Shown: positions 17,627-27,284, counted from the first letter of the stretch. The stretch: 64,000 nucleotides of DNA from Candidatus Brachybacter algidus (GCA_016711705.1 JADJSK010000001.1:496001-560000), one strand, 5' to 3'. The notes: generated by a model not told the origin, from the sequence alone. Made by a program: numbers and translations.

Positions 17627-19141
17627 ATGAATTCTATGATGAAGAAAAGTTTACTAACTTTATTTTTGGCTTTTATGATAATATGTAGCTCTTATAGCCA
17701 AAAAAGATACCTGGAACCGGTTTTTTCAGGTGTCACTAAAAACACATTAATCTATGGATATAACTTCCATATATTATTTGTTCCTGTAACTGGACACTCA
17801 ACTTTACAGCCGTTAGTTGCAGATGTTTATACTCCTAATGGAGATACCGAAACAAAGAGACCTTTAGTAATATATTTCCACTCAGGAGATTTTTTACCTC
17901 ACCCACAAAATCAAAGTATTAGCGGTAAGAGATCTGATTCAACAGTTGTTGAAATGAGTAGAAGACTTTCTAAAATGGGATATGTAGTAGCCTCAGCTGA
18001 CCATCGTCTTGGATGGAATCCTGTTGCTCCTGAGCAGGATGCAAGGGTTAATACCTTGATCAATGCTGCATATAGAGGCGTACAGGACGCTAATTCTGCG
18101 ATCAGATTCTTTAAGTTAAATGCTGAAACCTTTGGCATTGATACTAACAAGATTATCCTTTGGGGACAAGGAACAGGTGGTTACATCACTTTGAATACTG
18201 GTGCTTTAGATAAATATAGTGAGATAGTTACGACTACTTCACCTGAATCTAAATTTATTGGTACAAATGGTTTTCCAATGGTAATAGAGCAGTTCAATGG
18301 AAATATTTCAGGTACTACTTTAGGTAAAAATCCACAAAATGGTGATACACTTAATTTACCTGGTAATATTGGTCCATCTAATAAATTCCAACTTATTGTA
18401 AATATGGGTGGAGCTATGGGTGATATATCCTGGATGGATGAAAATACGCCACCGGTCATTTCGTTCCAAACTACTAATGATCCATTTGCTCCATATAAAG
18501 ATGATGTATTAATAGTGCCTGGTCCAAACTTACCTGTAGTTCAGGTTCAAGGTGCTTATGTAATCCAACAAAAGGCAAAGGAACTAGGTTTAAATGCAGC
18601 TTTTGCTGATCATGAATTTATAGATCCACTTTCTGTTTATATATCTTCTATAAATGAAGGTAATGAAGGATTATTCCCAATGTACAAGGCAAATAGGTTT
18701 GATTCTTCTCCTTGGGATTATTGGGATAGAGCTACCAATGCAAATGATACTACTGGTATAAAAACCAATCCGGATATGTCATATTCTAAAGCATCTTTGT
18801 ACATGGATTCTATCATTAATTATGTAGCTCCAAGAGCTTGTTTAGTATTGGATCTAGGATGTGATCTGACTGGAATCTTATCAAGCAAAACTATTACAGC
18901 GGACAATGCAGGCCTTATAGCTATGCCAAATCCTGCCAAAGATTTTGTTACCATACTTTCAGATAACAGAACCATAAAAGGTATTGTAATTTATGATGCT
19001 GCTGGTAGAACAATTAAAGCAATTCCTAATGTCAATTCAAATAAATATGAATTACGAAGGAACAACTTGCCGGCTGGTGTCTACTATGCTCAGGTGCGTT
19101 TCGAAAAAGAAAATGCAACTGTTAAGTTGATGTTCAATTAA
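17627..19141 (+). CDS. Hydrolase-fold T9SS type A protein, probable pseudo-esterase
   Basis: A 504-residue secreted protein with a carboxylesterase/acyl-esterase-like alpha/beta fold at about residues 30-400 and a T9SS type A sorting domain at about 425-504 (IAMPNPAKDFVTIL, ending KLMFN). The fold is seen in RPLVIYFHSGDF (oxyanion-loop region), ASADHRLGW and DANSAIRFFKLNAETFGID. The nucleophile elbow reads G180-Q-G182-T-G184, so the serine of GxSxG is glycine. I infer that it binds rather than cleaves, or uses another residue. It sits 35 bp after a TonB-dependent receptor. ATG starts at 17627, 17636 and 17639 are all possible. Confidence 0.78.
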   Translation: MNSMMKKSLLTLFLAFMIICSSYSQKRYLEPVFSGVTKNTLIYGYNFHILFVPVTGHSTLQPLVADVYTPNGDTETKRPLVIYFHSGDFLPHPQNQSISGKRSDSTVVEMSRRLSKMGYVVASADHRLGWNPVAPEQDARVNTLINAAYRGVQDANSAIRFFKLNAETFGIDTNKIILWGQGTGGYITLNTGALDKYSEIVTTTSPESKFIGTNGFPMVIEQFNGNISGTTLGKNPQNGDTLNLPGNIGPSNKFQLIVNMGGAMGDISWMDENTPPVISFQTTNDPFAPYKDDVLIVPGPNLPVVQVQGAYVIQQKAKELGLNAAFADHEFIDPLSVYISSINEGNEGLFPMYKANRFDSSPWDYWDRATNANDTTGIKTNPDMSYSKASLYMDSIINYVAPRACLVLDLGCDLTGILSSKTITADNAGLIAMPNPAKDFVTILSDNRTIKGIVIYDAAGRTIKAIPNVNSNKYELRRNNLPAGVYYAQVRFEKENATVKLMFN

Positions 19142-19150
19142 ATATAAATT

Positions 19151-19188
19151 AGGAGATGTTACTAATGTAAGTAGCATTTCCTTTTTTT
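19151..19188 (+). terminator. Rho-independent terminator after the receptor/hydrolase pair
   Basis: AGGAGATGTTACT pairs with AGTAGCATTTCCT (two G-U pairs) around a short loop and is followed by seven T residues, 9 bp after the stop. Confidence 0.88.
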
Positions 19189-19219
19189 AATATCCTTTTT
19201 AACCCTAAAATTTATTTAA

Positions 19220-19540
19220 ATGACAAATAAAACTGCCTCCATTGTATCTTACATGACTATAATTGGCTGGATAATAGCATACGTAACCTATAGTAACCAA
19301 GTCGAGAAAAGTTCATTACTGAAGTTTCACTTAAAACAATCTTTAGGATTGTTTCTAGTGTATATGGCTTACTATGTTCTTATCTCTTTTATTCCAGGAT
19401 TATGGAGAATCGGCTCTCTTTTGGGTTTGGTTGTATTTGTATTTTGGATAATTGGGGTCGTAAATGCTGCAAATGAGGCTGAGAAGCCATTACCTTTGGT
19501 TGGTGAAATTTTCGAAAAAAACTTGACATTTATTAGCTAA
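19220..19540 (+). CDS. Small membrane protein of the DUF4870/Tic20-like group
   Basis: A 106-residue protein with three hydrophobic segments (TASIVSYMTIIGWIIAYV, SLGLFLVYMAYYVLISFI, GSLLGLVVFVFWIIGVV). The block KFHLKQSLGLFL and the end GVVNAANEAEKPLPLVGEIFEKN are typical of the DUF4870 family, sometimes labelled import component protein because of a distant link to chloroplast Tic20. Its function is not known. It is flanked by terminators on both sides and so is its own transcription unit. Confidence 0.82.
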   Translation: MTNKTASIVSYMTIIGWIIAYVTYSNQVEKSSLLKFHLKQSLGLFLVYMAYYVLISFIPGLWRIGSLLGLVVFVFWIIGVVNAANEAEKPLPLVGEIFEKNLTFIS

Positions 19541-19564
19541 CCAAATTGATGTATTAAATATAAG

Positions 19565-19597
19565 AGGAATGGATTGTTAAGATTCATTCCTTTTTTT
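19565..19597 (+). terminator. Rho-independent terminator of the DUF4870-like gene
   Basis: AGGAATG (19565-19571) pairs perfectly with CATTCCT (19585-19591) and is followed by a T run. Confidence 0.88.
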
Positions 19598-19599
19598 AT

Positions 19600-19757
19600 G
19601 GGTAAGGAGTAATGGGTGATCGGGTGATTTGGTGATTGGGAAATCGTTTGATCGTGAAATCGGATGATGAGCTTCTATGTACAATCTCCAGCATCAAGCA
19701 TATAGAATCTATCATTTATAATCTGACTTCTGTCCCACTGTCCCACTGACCGCTGAC
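19600..19757. repeat. Degenerate short-unit repeats between convergent genes
   Basis: At 19600-19670 a degenerate array of GGTGAT/TGGTGATTGGG-type units runs on from the terminator. At 19732-19748 TCCCACTG occurs twice in tandem, then CACTGACCGCTGACC. No gene is visible. The units resemble those at 49691-49810 and 60193-60222 in style but not in exact sequence. Confidence 0.55.
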
Positions 19758-20210
19758 CTATTTCACCGATATTAAGATCTCAACGACTGAGTCATCTCCA
19801 TTTTGAGACCTTTCATCATAAACTTCATAATCAGCGTTGTAAGCCCTATTTAGATCACTATTCCATATTTCAATCCACTTGCTGTAAACTGATCCGGTCT
19901 GAGGATCACCATGGGCAACATATTTCTTGAATCTTCCTCCAGGCAAAATGATTCCTTTCAATCCTTCAGGTACTTCATCCAATGAAGAAACTTTGCAACC
20001 TAAAATAGTGGTATAAGGATTAAGGTGATCACTTTCATACTCTGCATAAACACAATATATTTTATCATCAATTTTATTTGGTATAGTATTAATTAAGCCC
20101 TCAGACATAAATTTGTTCCAAAGCCTAGGTATATCAATTATCGACTTGCCATCTTGATTGGTAGTTCTCACATATGCACCGATTATGTAGAAACTTTCTA
20201 AAAACTCCAT
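19758..20210 (-). CDS. GyrI-like/effector-binding domain protein
   Basis: A 150-residue stand-alone small-molecule-binding domain of the SOUL/GyrI-like (AraC effector-binding) superfamily, without a DNA-binding part. Visible blocks are the IPRLWNKFMSEG helix, CVYAEYESDH with ILGCKVSSLDEVP, the LPGGRFKKYVAHGD strand and the end DSVVEILISVK. Such domains often bind hydrophobic cations or drugs. It follows the giant lectin/Ig protein gene by only 7 bp on the same strand, so the two are likely co-transcribed, an odd pairing with no obvious functional link. Confidence 0.8.
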   Translation of the reverse strand: MEFLESFYIIGAYVRTTNQDGKSIIDIPRLWNKFMSEGLINTIPNKIDDKIYCVYAEYESDHLNPYTTILGCKVSSLDEVPEGLKGIILPGGRFKKYVAHGDPQTGSVYSKWIEIWNSDLNRAYNADYEVYDERSQNGDDSVVEILISVK

Positions 20211-20217
20211 ATTTAAT

Positions 20218-23200
20218 TTATTGTATAATGGTAATTCCCCCTTTAAAAGTTAAGGACTCTCCATATATGTCATGGCATTTGACATAGTAAACATATACAC
20301 CAGGATTGGATAATTTGCCGTTAAAATAACCGTTCCAACCTTTTGCTTCATCATTAGGTAAAAAATCTACTTTGGAAAATACTTCTGCCCCCCATCTGTT
20401 ATAAATTTTAAATTCATCGATGAGTGGGATAGTATTAATTTCAGTAAATACCGTTACATTATCATTGATTCCATTGTGATCACCAGGGCTGAAGACATTT
20501 GGCACGAAAAGGTTAATGTCTTTTTTAAAAACCCTTATTTCAATATCTTCTGTAGCGGGACAACCACTTTTGTCCTTAACCGACAATGTTAAATTTGAAT
20601 TATATGTGGGCATAATAGTAGGGTAGAGGCAAGGATTACAATCGAGGTAATCTGCCCCTATCCATGCATCGTAAGTCATACCAATGGTATCAAATAAGAA
20701 TTCAGGAATTATTTGATAAGGATGTCCGAATTCGATTGCTACTGATTCCGGAAGATTAAATGAGATCTCACCATCAGATGCAACAGTCCCTGCATAGTTG
20801 AACATACAGCCATTCTGATCTTCTCCCTCTATGTTATAATCTCCTGCTTTAAGTTGATCAAATAGAAGATTGTTATCACTTATACTGACTCCATTAATCT
20901 TAAATATGTATGGTCCCGATCCATTTTGAATAGATTCAAAGTAAATTGAACCATTTTCTCCAAAACAATTAGCATCGGTTATATGAGGTGAAACAAATTC
21001 TGGCTCCGTAATATTTTTAGACACATTGACTGTATCTGATGCGGTGCATTGATTTGCCAAGTTAATTACGGTGAGTACATAAATACCGCTTTGGTCTATT
21101 ACAGGGTCTAAACTTGAAGCACCGCTAATAATATTACCACCACTGACCCCTGTCCAATTTACACCATAATTTGACACATTGTCAACTGAACCATGAAGCA
21201 CCAACTGAGATATCTTACAATTAAGTATTCCCTCACTTCCAGCATCTACGATTGGATAATCACTAGATACCTCAACTTTCTGAGAATAAGTTGAACTACA
21301 GCCATTGTTTGTGTCCTTCACTAATAAATCATACGTACCCGCTGATCCGGCTTGAACACTGATTTGATTAGTTGGAGAAAGTATGGTACCATTCATAGTT
21401 GACCAGGAGTATTGATATGAATTGTCGTTATTGTCAAAAATAACAGAAACGTTCAGTTTACCGCAAGTGATATCATCAGGTACAAGTATAGTACCTGAAG
21501 GCTTTAAAATATCCTCATCTACATTAACCTGAATTACCGAAAGGCAATTATTTTGAGGATTTACTACTTGAAGTTGATAAATACCACCTGCATCTACGAC
21601 AAGAGCCGAATCCTGTATTATTTTAACAATAGAACCATTCAACGTACTCCAGGAAATAATAGGATTGTTACCTGCATTTTGCCAGTTTGGAATAATTGTT
21701 TGGGTGATACTATCACAAGTAATTATAAACATATCCGAAACATTTAGAATTGGTTTGTCATTACTCTGAAAAACTTCAAGAGTGTCGCTGGCCTTGCAAC
21801 CATTGATCAGATTAGTAACTTCGAATATGTAGTGACCAGGAGAGAGTACTTCTACACTTAAATTGTTAGTATTTCCATTAATGCTTCCATCATATGTTGA
21901 CCATGAAAAATTGATAAAAGCAATGTCATCAGTTGATATGTAACTGCCTGTCACTATCGCCGAAAGTGCTGCACAGTCAAGTGTCTTATCAGGTCCGGCA
22001 TCTGAAATTGGTTGATCAGGTGATCCATTTACATCAAAAACATGGTTTGTTTTACATCCATTTATAGGGTTAGTAACTGTCAATGAATAACTTCCCACAC
22101 TTTTAGCTACGATGAAAGAATCATTTGCCTGTCCTGAAAATGTTCCATTAACTGTTTCCCATAAGTATATAGTTGAAGGTTGATAATTCATTAGTGAAGC
22201 CAAAAGCTTTATTGAGTCTAATGAACAGGTGATCATATCGGGCGTAGTAATTACAAGGTCCGGTAAATTTATATCCTTTAATACCGTGACTGTATCTATT
22301 GTAACGCAATGGCTCAAAGTATCCTCAACTTTTAAAATGTAAAAACCCGGATCAGATACTGCAATACTTAACTGCTCTGGATTACTGATTATATTTCCAG
22401 GACTATACCAAAGTGATATATAATCAGTAATTGGAGTTATCACAGATCCTTGCAAATTAATGATAGAATTAATGCAGTTTATAGTATCATTTAGCCCTGA
22501 ATCAATAATTGGCTTAGTGACATTCTTTGATACTGTAATAGAATAATCTTTCGTGCAACCAGCACCGTCAGAAAGCGTAAATGTGTAAAGTCCAGGTTGA
22601 TTGACCATGATAGAATCTTTGGAAGGATCCGATAAAATATTACCATTCATCGTTGACCACATAGAACTCAGACCTCCTCCATTTGTCACAATTGGTGAAA
22701 GATCAATCGTTGTTTCTTGGCAATTTAGGTCAGAAGATTTTTGCAAAACAGCAGATGCATTAAAGGCAGTTTTTATTACCTTGATCGTACTGGTATCTTT
22801 ACATCCGGTAAGAAAATTTTCTACAATCAGCGAATAGTCGCCTTCTTGATCAATTAGTAATATATTATCAAAATTATTGCCTATATAATTTCCATTTAAA
22901 GTAGTCCAAGTAAAAAGTAAGGGACCCGGATTAGATGCTGAGCCATCAAGTATAGCCTGTGTATTGGTGCAATCCAATGGTCCTTGTTGGACAATTATAG
23001 AAGTCGGAGGTTGTGAATTGTCATCAACCGACATAGGAGCTGATGTGTAAGAGCAGGTGATTATATTATCAAGTGCATAAATTAACACCTGATACTGTCC
23101 CGGTTGATCAACGATGATCTGGTCAGTTCCTTGGCCTGACACAATGTTTCCTCCACTTGTAGTCCAGTAATATTCAAAATTGCCCATGAATGGATTGCTG

Positions 23201-24654
23201 GAATTATCTGTCAATGTAGCTTGTAAAGTAGTGGAATTGTTGATACAATCTAAATCGTTTGATTTGGAAATTATGATGTCAAAATCTATAATACTTAAAT
23301 TAAGGTTTGCTATAGTATCACAAGGAATTCCAGGTAGAGTAACCGTGTACTGCCCTGCGGCAGTATATGAAGTGCCATTTAGGACATAGGATTCATCAGA
23401 ACATATTATTTTATCTATTAATTTGATCTGCACAGGTATGATTTCAATATTGATTGTTCTAATGGAGTTACATCCATTGGATGCAGTAAACTCTTCCATA
23501 AACTCTCCTTCAGTAACATATGTGTTACCATTTGGTGAAGTATAACTTTCACCATCACATAAGAGCAAATCAACTGTTTCATTTATTGCCGAAGTATTGT
23601 CAATAGCAGTTTCAAAGCAAAATGATTGTTGATTGTTAGCGCCACCTGTAGATGCTGTCCAACCCCAAAATATTTCATTTTGACCCATAAACACATTATT
23701 TACTGCATCGTAACCAACTAGCTGAAGCACTTGTGCGCCATCCAAAAATATAGATAAAGTCTGCGTAATAGGATCCCATATAATTCTGGCAGGATGACTT
23801 TGCCCATCTTCAATATTACCCAAACCTACCGGACCGGCAATAGATGAAGTAAAGTCTCCATTAATATGTATTGAAGTATGATCTTCTGGGATATCATCAT
23901 ATCCCACCATTCCATTATCCCAAGTATCGAATTCTATGATAATTGAATTAGGAATTCCACTGGCGCCGATACCTCCACCTGTTCCACCACAATTTTGATT
24001 AGTAGAAAAAACCAGACAGATTCCATCTGCCCCGGCATCATTATCTCCAAAATATAAATCAAACTCTAATTCAAAAGCTTCCTCGAAATCAAGAGGCGCA
24101 TTATACCAAGAGCATCCTCTTTGAGTATTTGATGCTGCAGTAAGCTGAACACAATTGGGCGCCGTATTGAAAGCATTGAATTGGTTTGAAAAATTGGATT
24201 GATTAAGATTTAATATCCGCATTTTAAATTGTCCACCTCCGGCTACTTCATTCCAAACTCTGATATAGTAAGTAGCGCCAACAGCGAGGTCATTTAGTGA
24301 TACACCCGGGTTGGGATTATCACCGCAATGTTGGTCATCATAACAACCTTCCAAAGCCACCGCACCGCAATTCCCTGAATATATTGCCATCGCAGGGTCA
24401 TTGGCTGTGATCCCTTTTATTTCAATGGTCACACTACCACCTGCAGGTGCTATAAATGAAAACCACATATCTGGATCATTGTATGTCCCGCATGGTGGAG
24501 ATTGAACGCCGCTGGCAGTTTGCCCGGTAAGATTATAGGTATTAAATAGCACCCCATTATTTGGAACGGCAATAGCTGTACAAGGATTATTAGCAAAAAT
24601 ATAGAGTGGATAGAAACAAAATTGAAATAAAAACAATCTAAAAAAAGTAATCAT
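20218..24654 (-). CDS. Giant secreted L-type lectin / Ig-repeat protein with T9SS type B (gliding motility) C-terminal domain
   Basis: A secreted surface protein of 1478 residues from the ATG at 24654; an in-frame TTG at 24672 is less likely. In order: a signal peptide; a pre-peptidase C-terminal-like domain (about 25-150, with DPDMWFSFIAPAG); a legume (L-type) lectin domain (about 165-360, with FDLYFGDNDAGADGICLVF and IIEFDTWDN); nine Ig-like repeats of about 85-95 residues (about 455-1270), each with a Cys near its start and its end (LDC...GC); and the type B T9SS sorting domain (LFVPNVFSPGDHNGINDN, IYNRWGAEVF). It is probably a sugar-binding adhesin. No PorP/SprF gene is adjacent. Confidence 0.9.
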   Translation of the reverse strand: MITFFRLFLFQFCFYPLYIFANNPCTAIAVPNNGVLFNTYNLTGQTASGVQSPPCGTYNDPDMWFSFIAPAGGSVTIEIKGITANDPAMAIYSGNCGAVALEGCYDDQHCGDNPNPGVSLNDLAVGATYYIRVWNEVAGGGQFKMRILNLNQSNFSNQFNAFNTAPNCVQLTAASNTQRGCSWYNAPLDFEEAFELEFDLYFGDNDAGADGICLVFSTNQNCGGTGGGIGASGIPNSIIIEFDTWDNGMVGYDDIPEDHTSIHINGDFTSSIAGPVGLGNIEDGQSHPARIIWDPITQTLSIFLDGAQVLQLVGYDAVNNVFMGQNEIFWGWTASTGGANNQQSFCFETAIDNTSAINETVDLLLCDGESYTSPNGNTYVTEGEFMEEFTASNGCNSIRTINIEIIPVQIKLIDKIICSDESYVLNGTSYTAAGQYTVTLPGIPCDTIANLNLSIIDFDIIISKSNDLDCINNSTTLQATLTDNSSNPFMGNFEYYWTTSGGNIVSGQGTDQIIVDQPGQYQVLIYALDNIITCSYTSAPMSVDDNSQPPTSIIVQQGPLDCTNTQAILDGSASNPGPLLFTWTTLNGNYIGNNFDNILLIDQEGDYSLIVENFLTGCKDTSTIKVIKTAFNASAVLQKSSDLNCQETTIDLSPIVTNGGGLSSMWSTMNGNILSDPSKDSIMVNQPGLYTFTLSDGAGCTKDYSITVSKNVTKPIIDSGLNDTINCINSIINLQGSVITPITDYISLWYSPGNIISNPEQLSIAVSDPGFYILKVEDTLSHCVTIDTVTVLKDINLPDLVITTPDMITCSLDSIKLLASLMNYQPSTIYLWETVNGTFSGQANDSFIVAKSVGSYSLTVTNPINGCKTNHVFDVNGSPDQPISDAGPDKTLDCAALSAIVTGSYISTDDIAFINFSWSTYDGSINGNTNNLSVEVLSPGHYIFEVTNLINGCKASDTLEVFQSNDKPILNVSDMFIITCDSITQTIIPNWQNAGNNPIISWSTLNGSIVKIIQDSALVVDAGGIYQLQVVNPQNNCLSVIQVNVDEDILKPSGTILVPDDITCGKLNVSVIFDNNDNSYQYSWSTMNGTILSPTNQISVQAGSAGTYDLLVKDTNNGCSSTYSQKVEVSSDYPIVDAGSEGILNCKISQLVLHGSVDNVSNYGVNWTGVSGGNIISGASSLDPVIDQSGIYVLTVINLANQCTASDTVNVSKNITEPEFVSPHITDANCFGENGSIYFESIQNGSGPYIFKINGVSISDNNLLFDQLKAGDYNIEGEDQNGCMFNYAGTVASDGEISFNLPESVAIEFGHPYQIIPEFLFDTIGMTYDAWIGADYLDCNPCLYPTIMPTYNSNLTLSVKDKSGCPATEDIEIRVFKKDINLFVPNVFSPGDHNGINDNVTVFTEINTIPLIDEFKIYNRWGAEVFSKVDFLPNDEAKGWNGYFNGKLSNPGVYVYYVKCHDIYGESLTFKGGITIIQ

Positions 24655-24814
24655 CTGTTGTGTGTGTGGCAATGCAATAAATGAAAATATATGTTGGCGA
24701 ACTATGTCAAAGATAAGGCTAATATTTTAAATTTATAGAAAGTCAATATTATATAAATACCGATCTAAATTTATCTCAAAATTATATTCGTTAACTCTCT
24801 TTAAATTAAAGGCA

Positions 24815-24845
24815 TAAAAAAACCCGACTAAAGAGCCGGGTTTTT
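24815..24845 (-). terminator. Terminator of the lipoprotein barrel operon (minus strand)
   Basis: AACCCG (24821-24826) pairs with CGGGTT (24837-24842). In the minus-strand direction it is followed by a run of T, 20 bp past the stop of the gene ending at 24864. The flanking A and T runs make it potentially bidirectional. Confidence 0.85.
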
Positions 24846-24863
24846 AATCTTTTTAAAATGAAA

Positions 24864-25598
24864 TTAATCTCTATACCATTTGGCAAGGTTGACACTAATC
24901 CCTAAACTGGAGAACTTAGATTCATATTTAAGATCTCCATCTGTAAGTTTACTTGCAAAGCCTAACTGTGCTTGTAATTTGATGAATTTATAACCAAATC
25001 TGGCAGTAATAGCCGGCTCTATAAACATCCATGTTTTATCTTCCACTGCGCTTTTATTCAAAAATTCAGTATCCAATTCAGACTGGGTATAACCTGAAGT
25101 GTTTAGATCATTGTATTTCACCGCCGAAAATCTTGGAGTAAATCCGAGATCGAAATATTTACCGACATATCCTAAAGCAGGTTGAATGAAGAACTTAGTG
25201 GCATTAACATCATAATATTTTCTAGAATTATCATTGCTAAAATCAATTTTGCCGAGTCCACCACCAGCATATGTTTCGAAAACAACATTGTCTGATATGT
25301 TAAAGAAATATCCTATTCCAACTTCATAAAGGTTGCCCTTATTAACGGTTTCAGATGTTATTCCATTTGATGTTGCATCGACTTTAAAGTTATTCCAGTA
25401 AGCGTTTCCTATGACACCAACATGATCAGTCAAACCAAATGCGGCTTGGAAATTGTTAAATCCAATACTAGCTTTCAATTCACCTTTTTCTTTTAATAGC
25501 GGTGCGTTGACCGCATTTGGCACATATAGTGTGGTGTTGCAAGAAGCAGCCATGAGGCAGACCATCAATATTGATGCAAAATTCACATACTTTTTCAT
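24864..25598 (-). CDS. Outer-membrane beta-barrel lipoprotein of unknown function
   Basis: A 244-residue exported protein. The signal peptide ends in a lipobox (LMAASC, Cys about residue 20), so the mature N-terminus should be lipidated. The rest consists of alternating strands (ELKASIGFNNFQAAFGL, VFETYAGGGLGKIDF, FFIQPALGYVGKYFDLGF) of the porin-like small-barrel type, ending LGISVNLAKWYRD. I recognise no specific family. It is the third gene after fabD and yqgE on the same strand, 54 bp beyond yqgE, and ends in a terminator. Confidence 0.75.
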   Translation of the reverse strand: MKKYVNFASILMVCLMAASCNTTLYVPNAVNAPLLKEKGELKASIGFNNFQAAFGLTDHVGVIGNAYWNNFKVDATSNGITSETVNKGNLYEVGIGYFFNISDNVVFETYAGGGLGKIDFSNDNSRKYYDVNATKFFIQPALGYVGKYFDLGFTPRFSAVKYNDLNTSGYTQSELDTEFLNKSAVEDKTWMFIEPAITARFGYKFIKLQAQLGFASKLTDGDLKYESKFSSLGISVNLAKWYRD

Positions 25599-25652
25599 AA
25601 ATATAGTTTTTGTTTAAAATATAAAATTTTTCATTCTTCAAATAAAAAGGCG

Positions 25653-26222
25653 TCAATTATAATTTGTAGTATCGGGCATTTCTGAGATTATTTCGTAAAT
25701 AGTCCCTTTATCTACCATTACTTGCTTCCAAAGTCCATTTGCATTAGACTTAAAAACATAGTTGGCATCACCATCGGATATAACCCAGGAGCCGCCTTTC
25801 AATTCTTCCTCCAATTGATCAGGAGACCATCCTGAATAACCTACATAAAATCTGATTTGAAATGGTTTAATGAGTTCAGACTTCACTAAGAATTTTAATT
25901 TATCAAAATCTCCGCCCCAATATACTCCCTCTGCTACCATTTTACTTCCTTCCAAAAGACTTCCAACATTATGAAGATAATGAATGGTATCTGTAGCAAC
26001 CGGTCCACCAAAAAATACATCAGAATCAATTTTAGGAAAATTAGCCAATAAATCATTTACTTTCATATTGATCGGCTTGTTTAAAATAAACCCAATACTC
26101 CCTGTGGGATGATAGTCAGTCAATAAAATAGCAGCTTGTATAAAATTTGGATCCTGCATGAAAGGCTCCGCTAAAAGAATGTCACCTTGTTTTAATGTTT
26201 TTTTCTTTAACTCTTTCGGCAT
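25653..26222 (-). CDS. YqgE/AlgH family protein
   Basis: A 189-residue cytoplasmic protein of the YqgE/AlgH (DUF179) family, whose biochemical role is unresolved. Visible family blocks are GDILLAEPFMQDPNF, SIGFILNKPINMKVNDLL, the FFGGPVATDTIHYLH motif, and RFYVGYSGWSPDQLEEELKGGSW. Length is normal. It starts 30 bp after fabD and is probably co-transcribed with it. Confidence 0.92.
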   Translation of the reverse strand: MPKELKKKTLKQGDILLAEPFMQDPNFIQAAILLTDYHPTGSIGFILNKPINMKVNDLLANFPKIDSDVFFGGPVATDTIHYLHNVGSLLEGSKMVAEGVYWGGDFDKLKFLVKSELIKPFQIRFYVGYSGWSPDQLEEELKGGSWVISDGDANYVFKSNANGLWKQVMVDKGTIYEIISEMPDTTNYN

Positions 26223-26252
26223 AAAAGATTCTTTAAGTTTTTCAATTTCTGA

Positions 26253-27131
26253 TCATGCAGTTTCGGAAGTAATGCTCCTGTCAACTCTCCTTAATAACCC
26301 TCTTAACACAGAACCAGTTCCTCCGACTTCCATAGCAGATGTCATTCCATCAGCTATCATGTTCTGTATTGTTTGAGTCCAACGCACTGGTGCAGTAAGT
26401 TGAGCAATTAAATTTAGCTTTATTTGATCAACATCCATCCCAGGGATTCCTTTTACATTTTGATATACAGGACAAAGAGGCATTTTCATATTTGTATTGC
26501 GGATAGCCTCTTCCAATTGCTTGCGAGCATCCTCCATCAGTGGGGAATGGAATGCCCCACCCACCTGAAGAACAACTGTTTTAGTCGCCCCCCTGGCATT
26601 CAATTCAACACAAGCTTTATCTATACCTTCTATGGTCCCTGATATAACTAATTGTCCCGGGCAATTATAATTAGCTGGTACTACAATATCATCGATAGAA
26701 GCACAAACGGATTCCACCACATCATCATTGAGACCTATAACAGCTGCCATAGTGCCGGGATTATTCTCACAAGCTGACTGCATGGCTCTAGCTCGCATAG
26801 AAACCAATCTCAATCCATCCTCAAAACTCATAGCTCCGCAAGCAGCTAGAGCTGAAAATTCACCTAGAGAATGTCCCGCTGCCATATCAGGCTTAAAACC
26901 ATCTCCCATCATTTTGGATTTAACCAGTGAATGGATGTAAATAGCCGGTTGAGTTACATCTGTTCTTTTCAATGCTGCTTCATCATCTCCAAACATTATG
27001 CTCGTGATGCTAAAACCTAATATTTCATTAGCATTATCAAAAATTGCAGCTACTTCATCAGAACTTTCATACAGGTCTTTACCCATACCTAAAAACTGTG
27101 CACCTTGACCTGGAAATAAATATCCTTTCAT
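26253..27131 (-). CDS. fabD: Malonyl-CoA:acyl carrier protein transacylase FabD
   Basis: Transfers malonyl from CoA to acyl carrier protein to feed fatty acid elongation. The 292-residue protein has FPGQGAQFLGMG at the N-terminus, the nucleophile motif GHS88LGEFSA, the substrate-binding Arg in SMRARAMQ, and catalytic H195 in GGAFHSPLM. The C-terminus (EVGGTGSVLRGLLRRVD) is complete. It leads a short minus-strand unit with yqgE and the lipoprotein barrel, away from other fab genes. Confidence 0.96.
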   Translation of the reverse strand: MKGYLFPGQGAQFLGMGKDLYESSDEVAAIFDNANEILGFSITSIMFGDDEAALKRTDVTQPAIYIHSLVKSKMMGDGFKPDMAAGHSLGEFSALAACGAMSFEDGLRLVSMRARAMQSACENNPGTMAAVIGLNDDVVESVCASIDDIVVPANYNCPGQLVISGTIEGIDKACVELNARGATKTVVLQVGGAFHSPLMEDARKQLEEAIRNTNMKMPLCPVYQNVKGIPGMDVDQIKLNLIAQLTAPVRWTQTIQNMIADGMTSAMEVGGTGSVLRGLLRRVDRSITSETA

Positions 27132-27284
27132 CTATTAAATCTTTGTATTTAAAAAATTGAATTAATAACACCCATTCATAATTAAAGAACCTTGGTTATA
27201 AATTCTTTCTGATTCATAATATTATCAAAGCAAATATGCAATTTTTAATTTATTCTCCAACTTGTATGATAGAATTGTTTTAAT

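Noticed and set aside
17627..19141. Calling the T9SS protein after the TonB receptor an active carboxylesterase.
   Set aside because: The nucleophile serine position holds glycine and the oxyanion motif is altered, so activity cannot be assumed.
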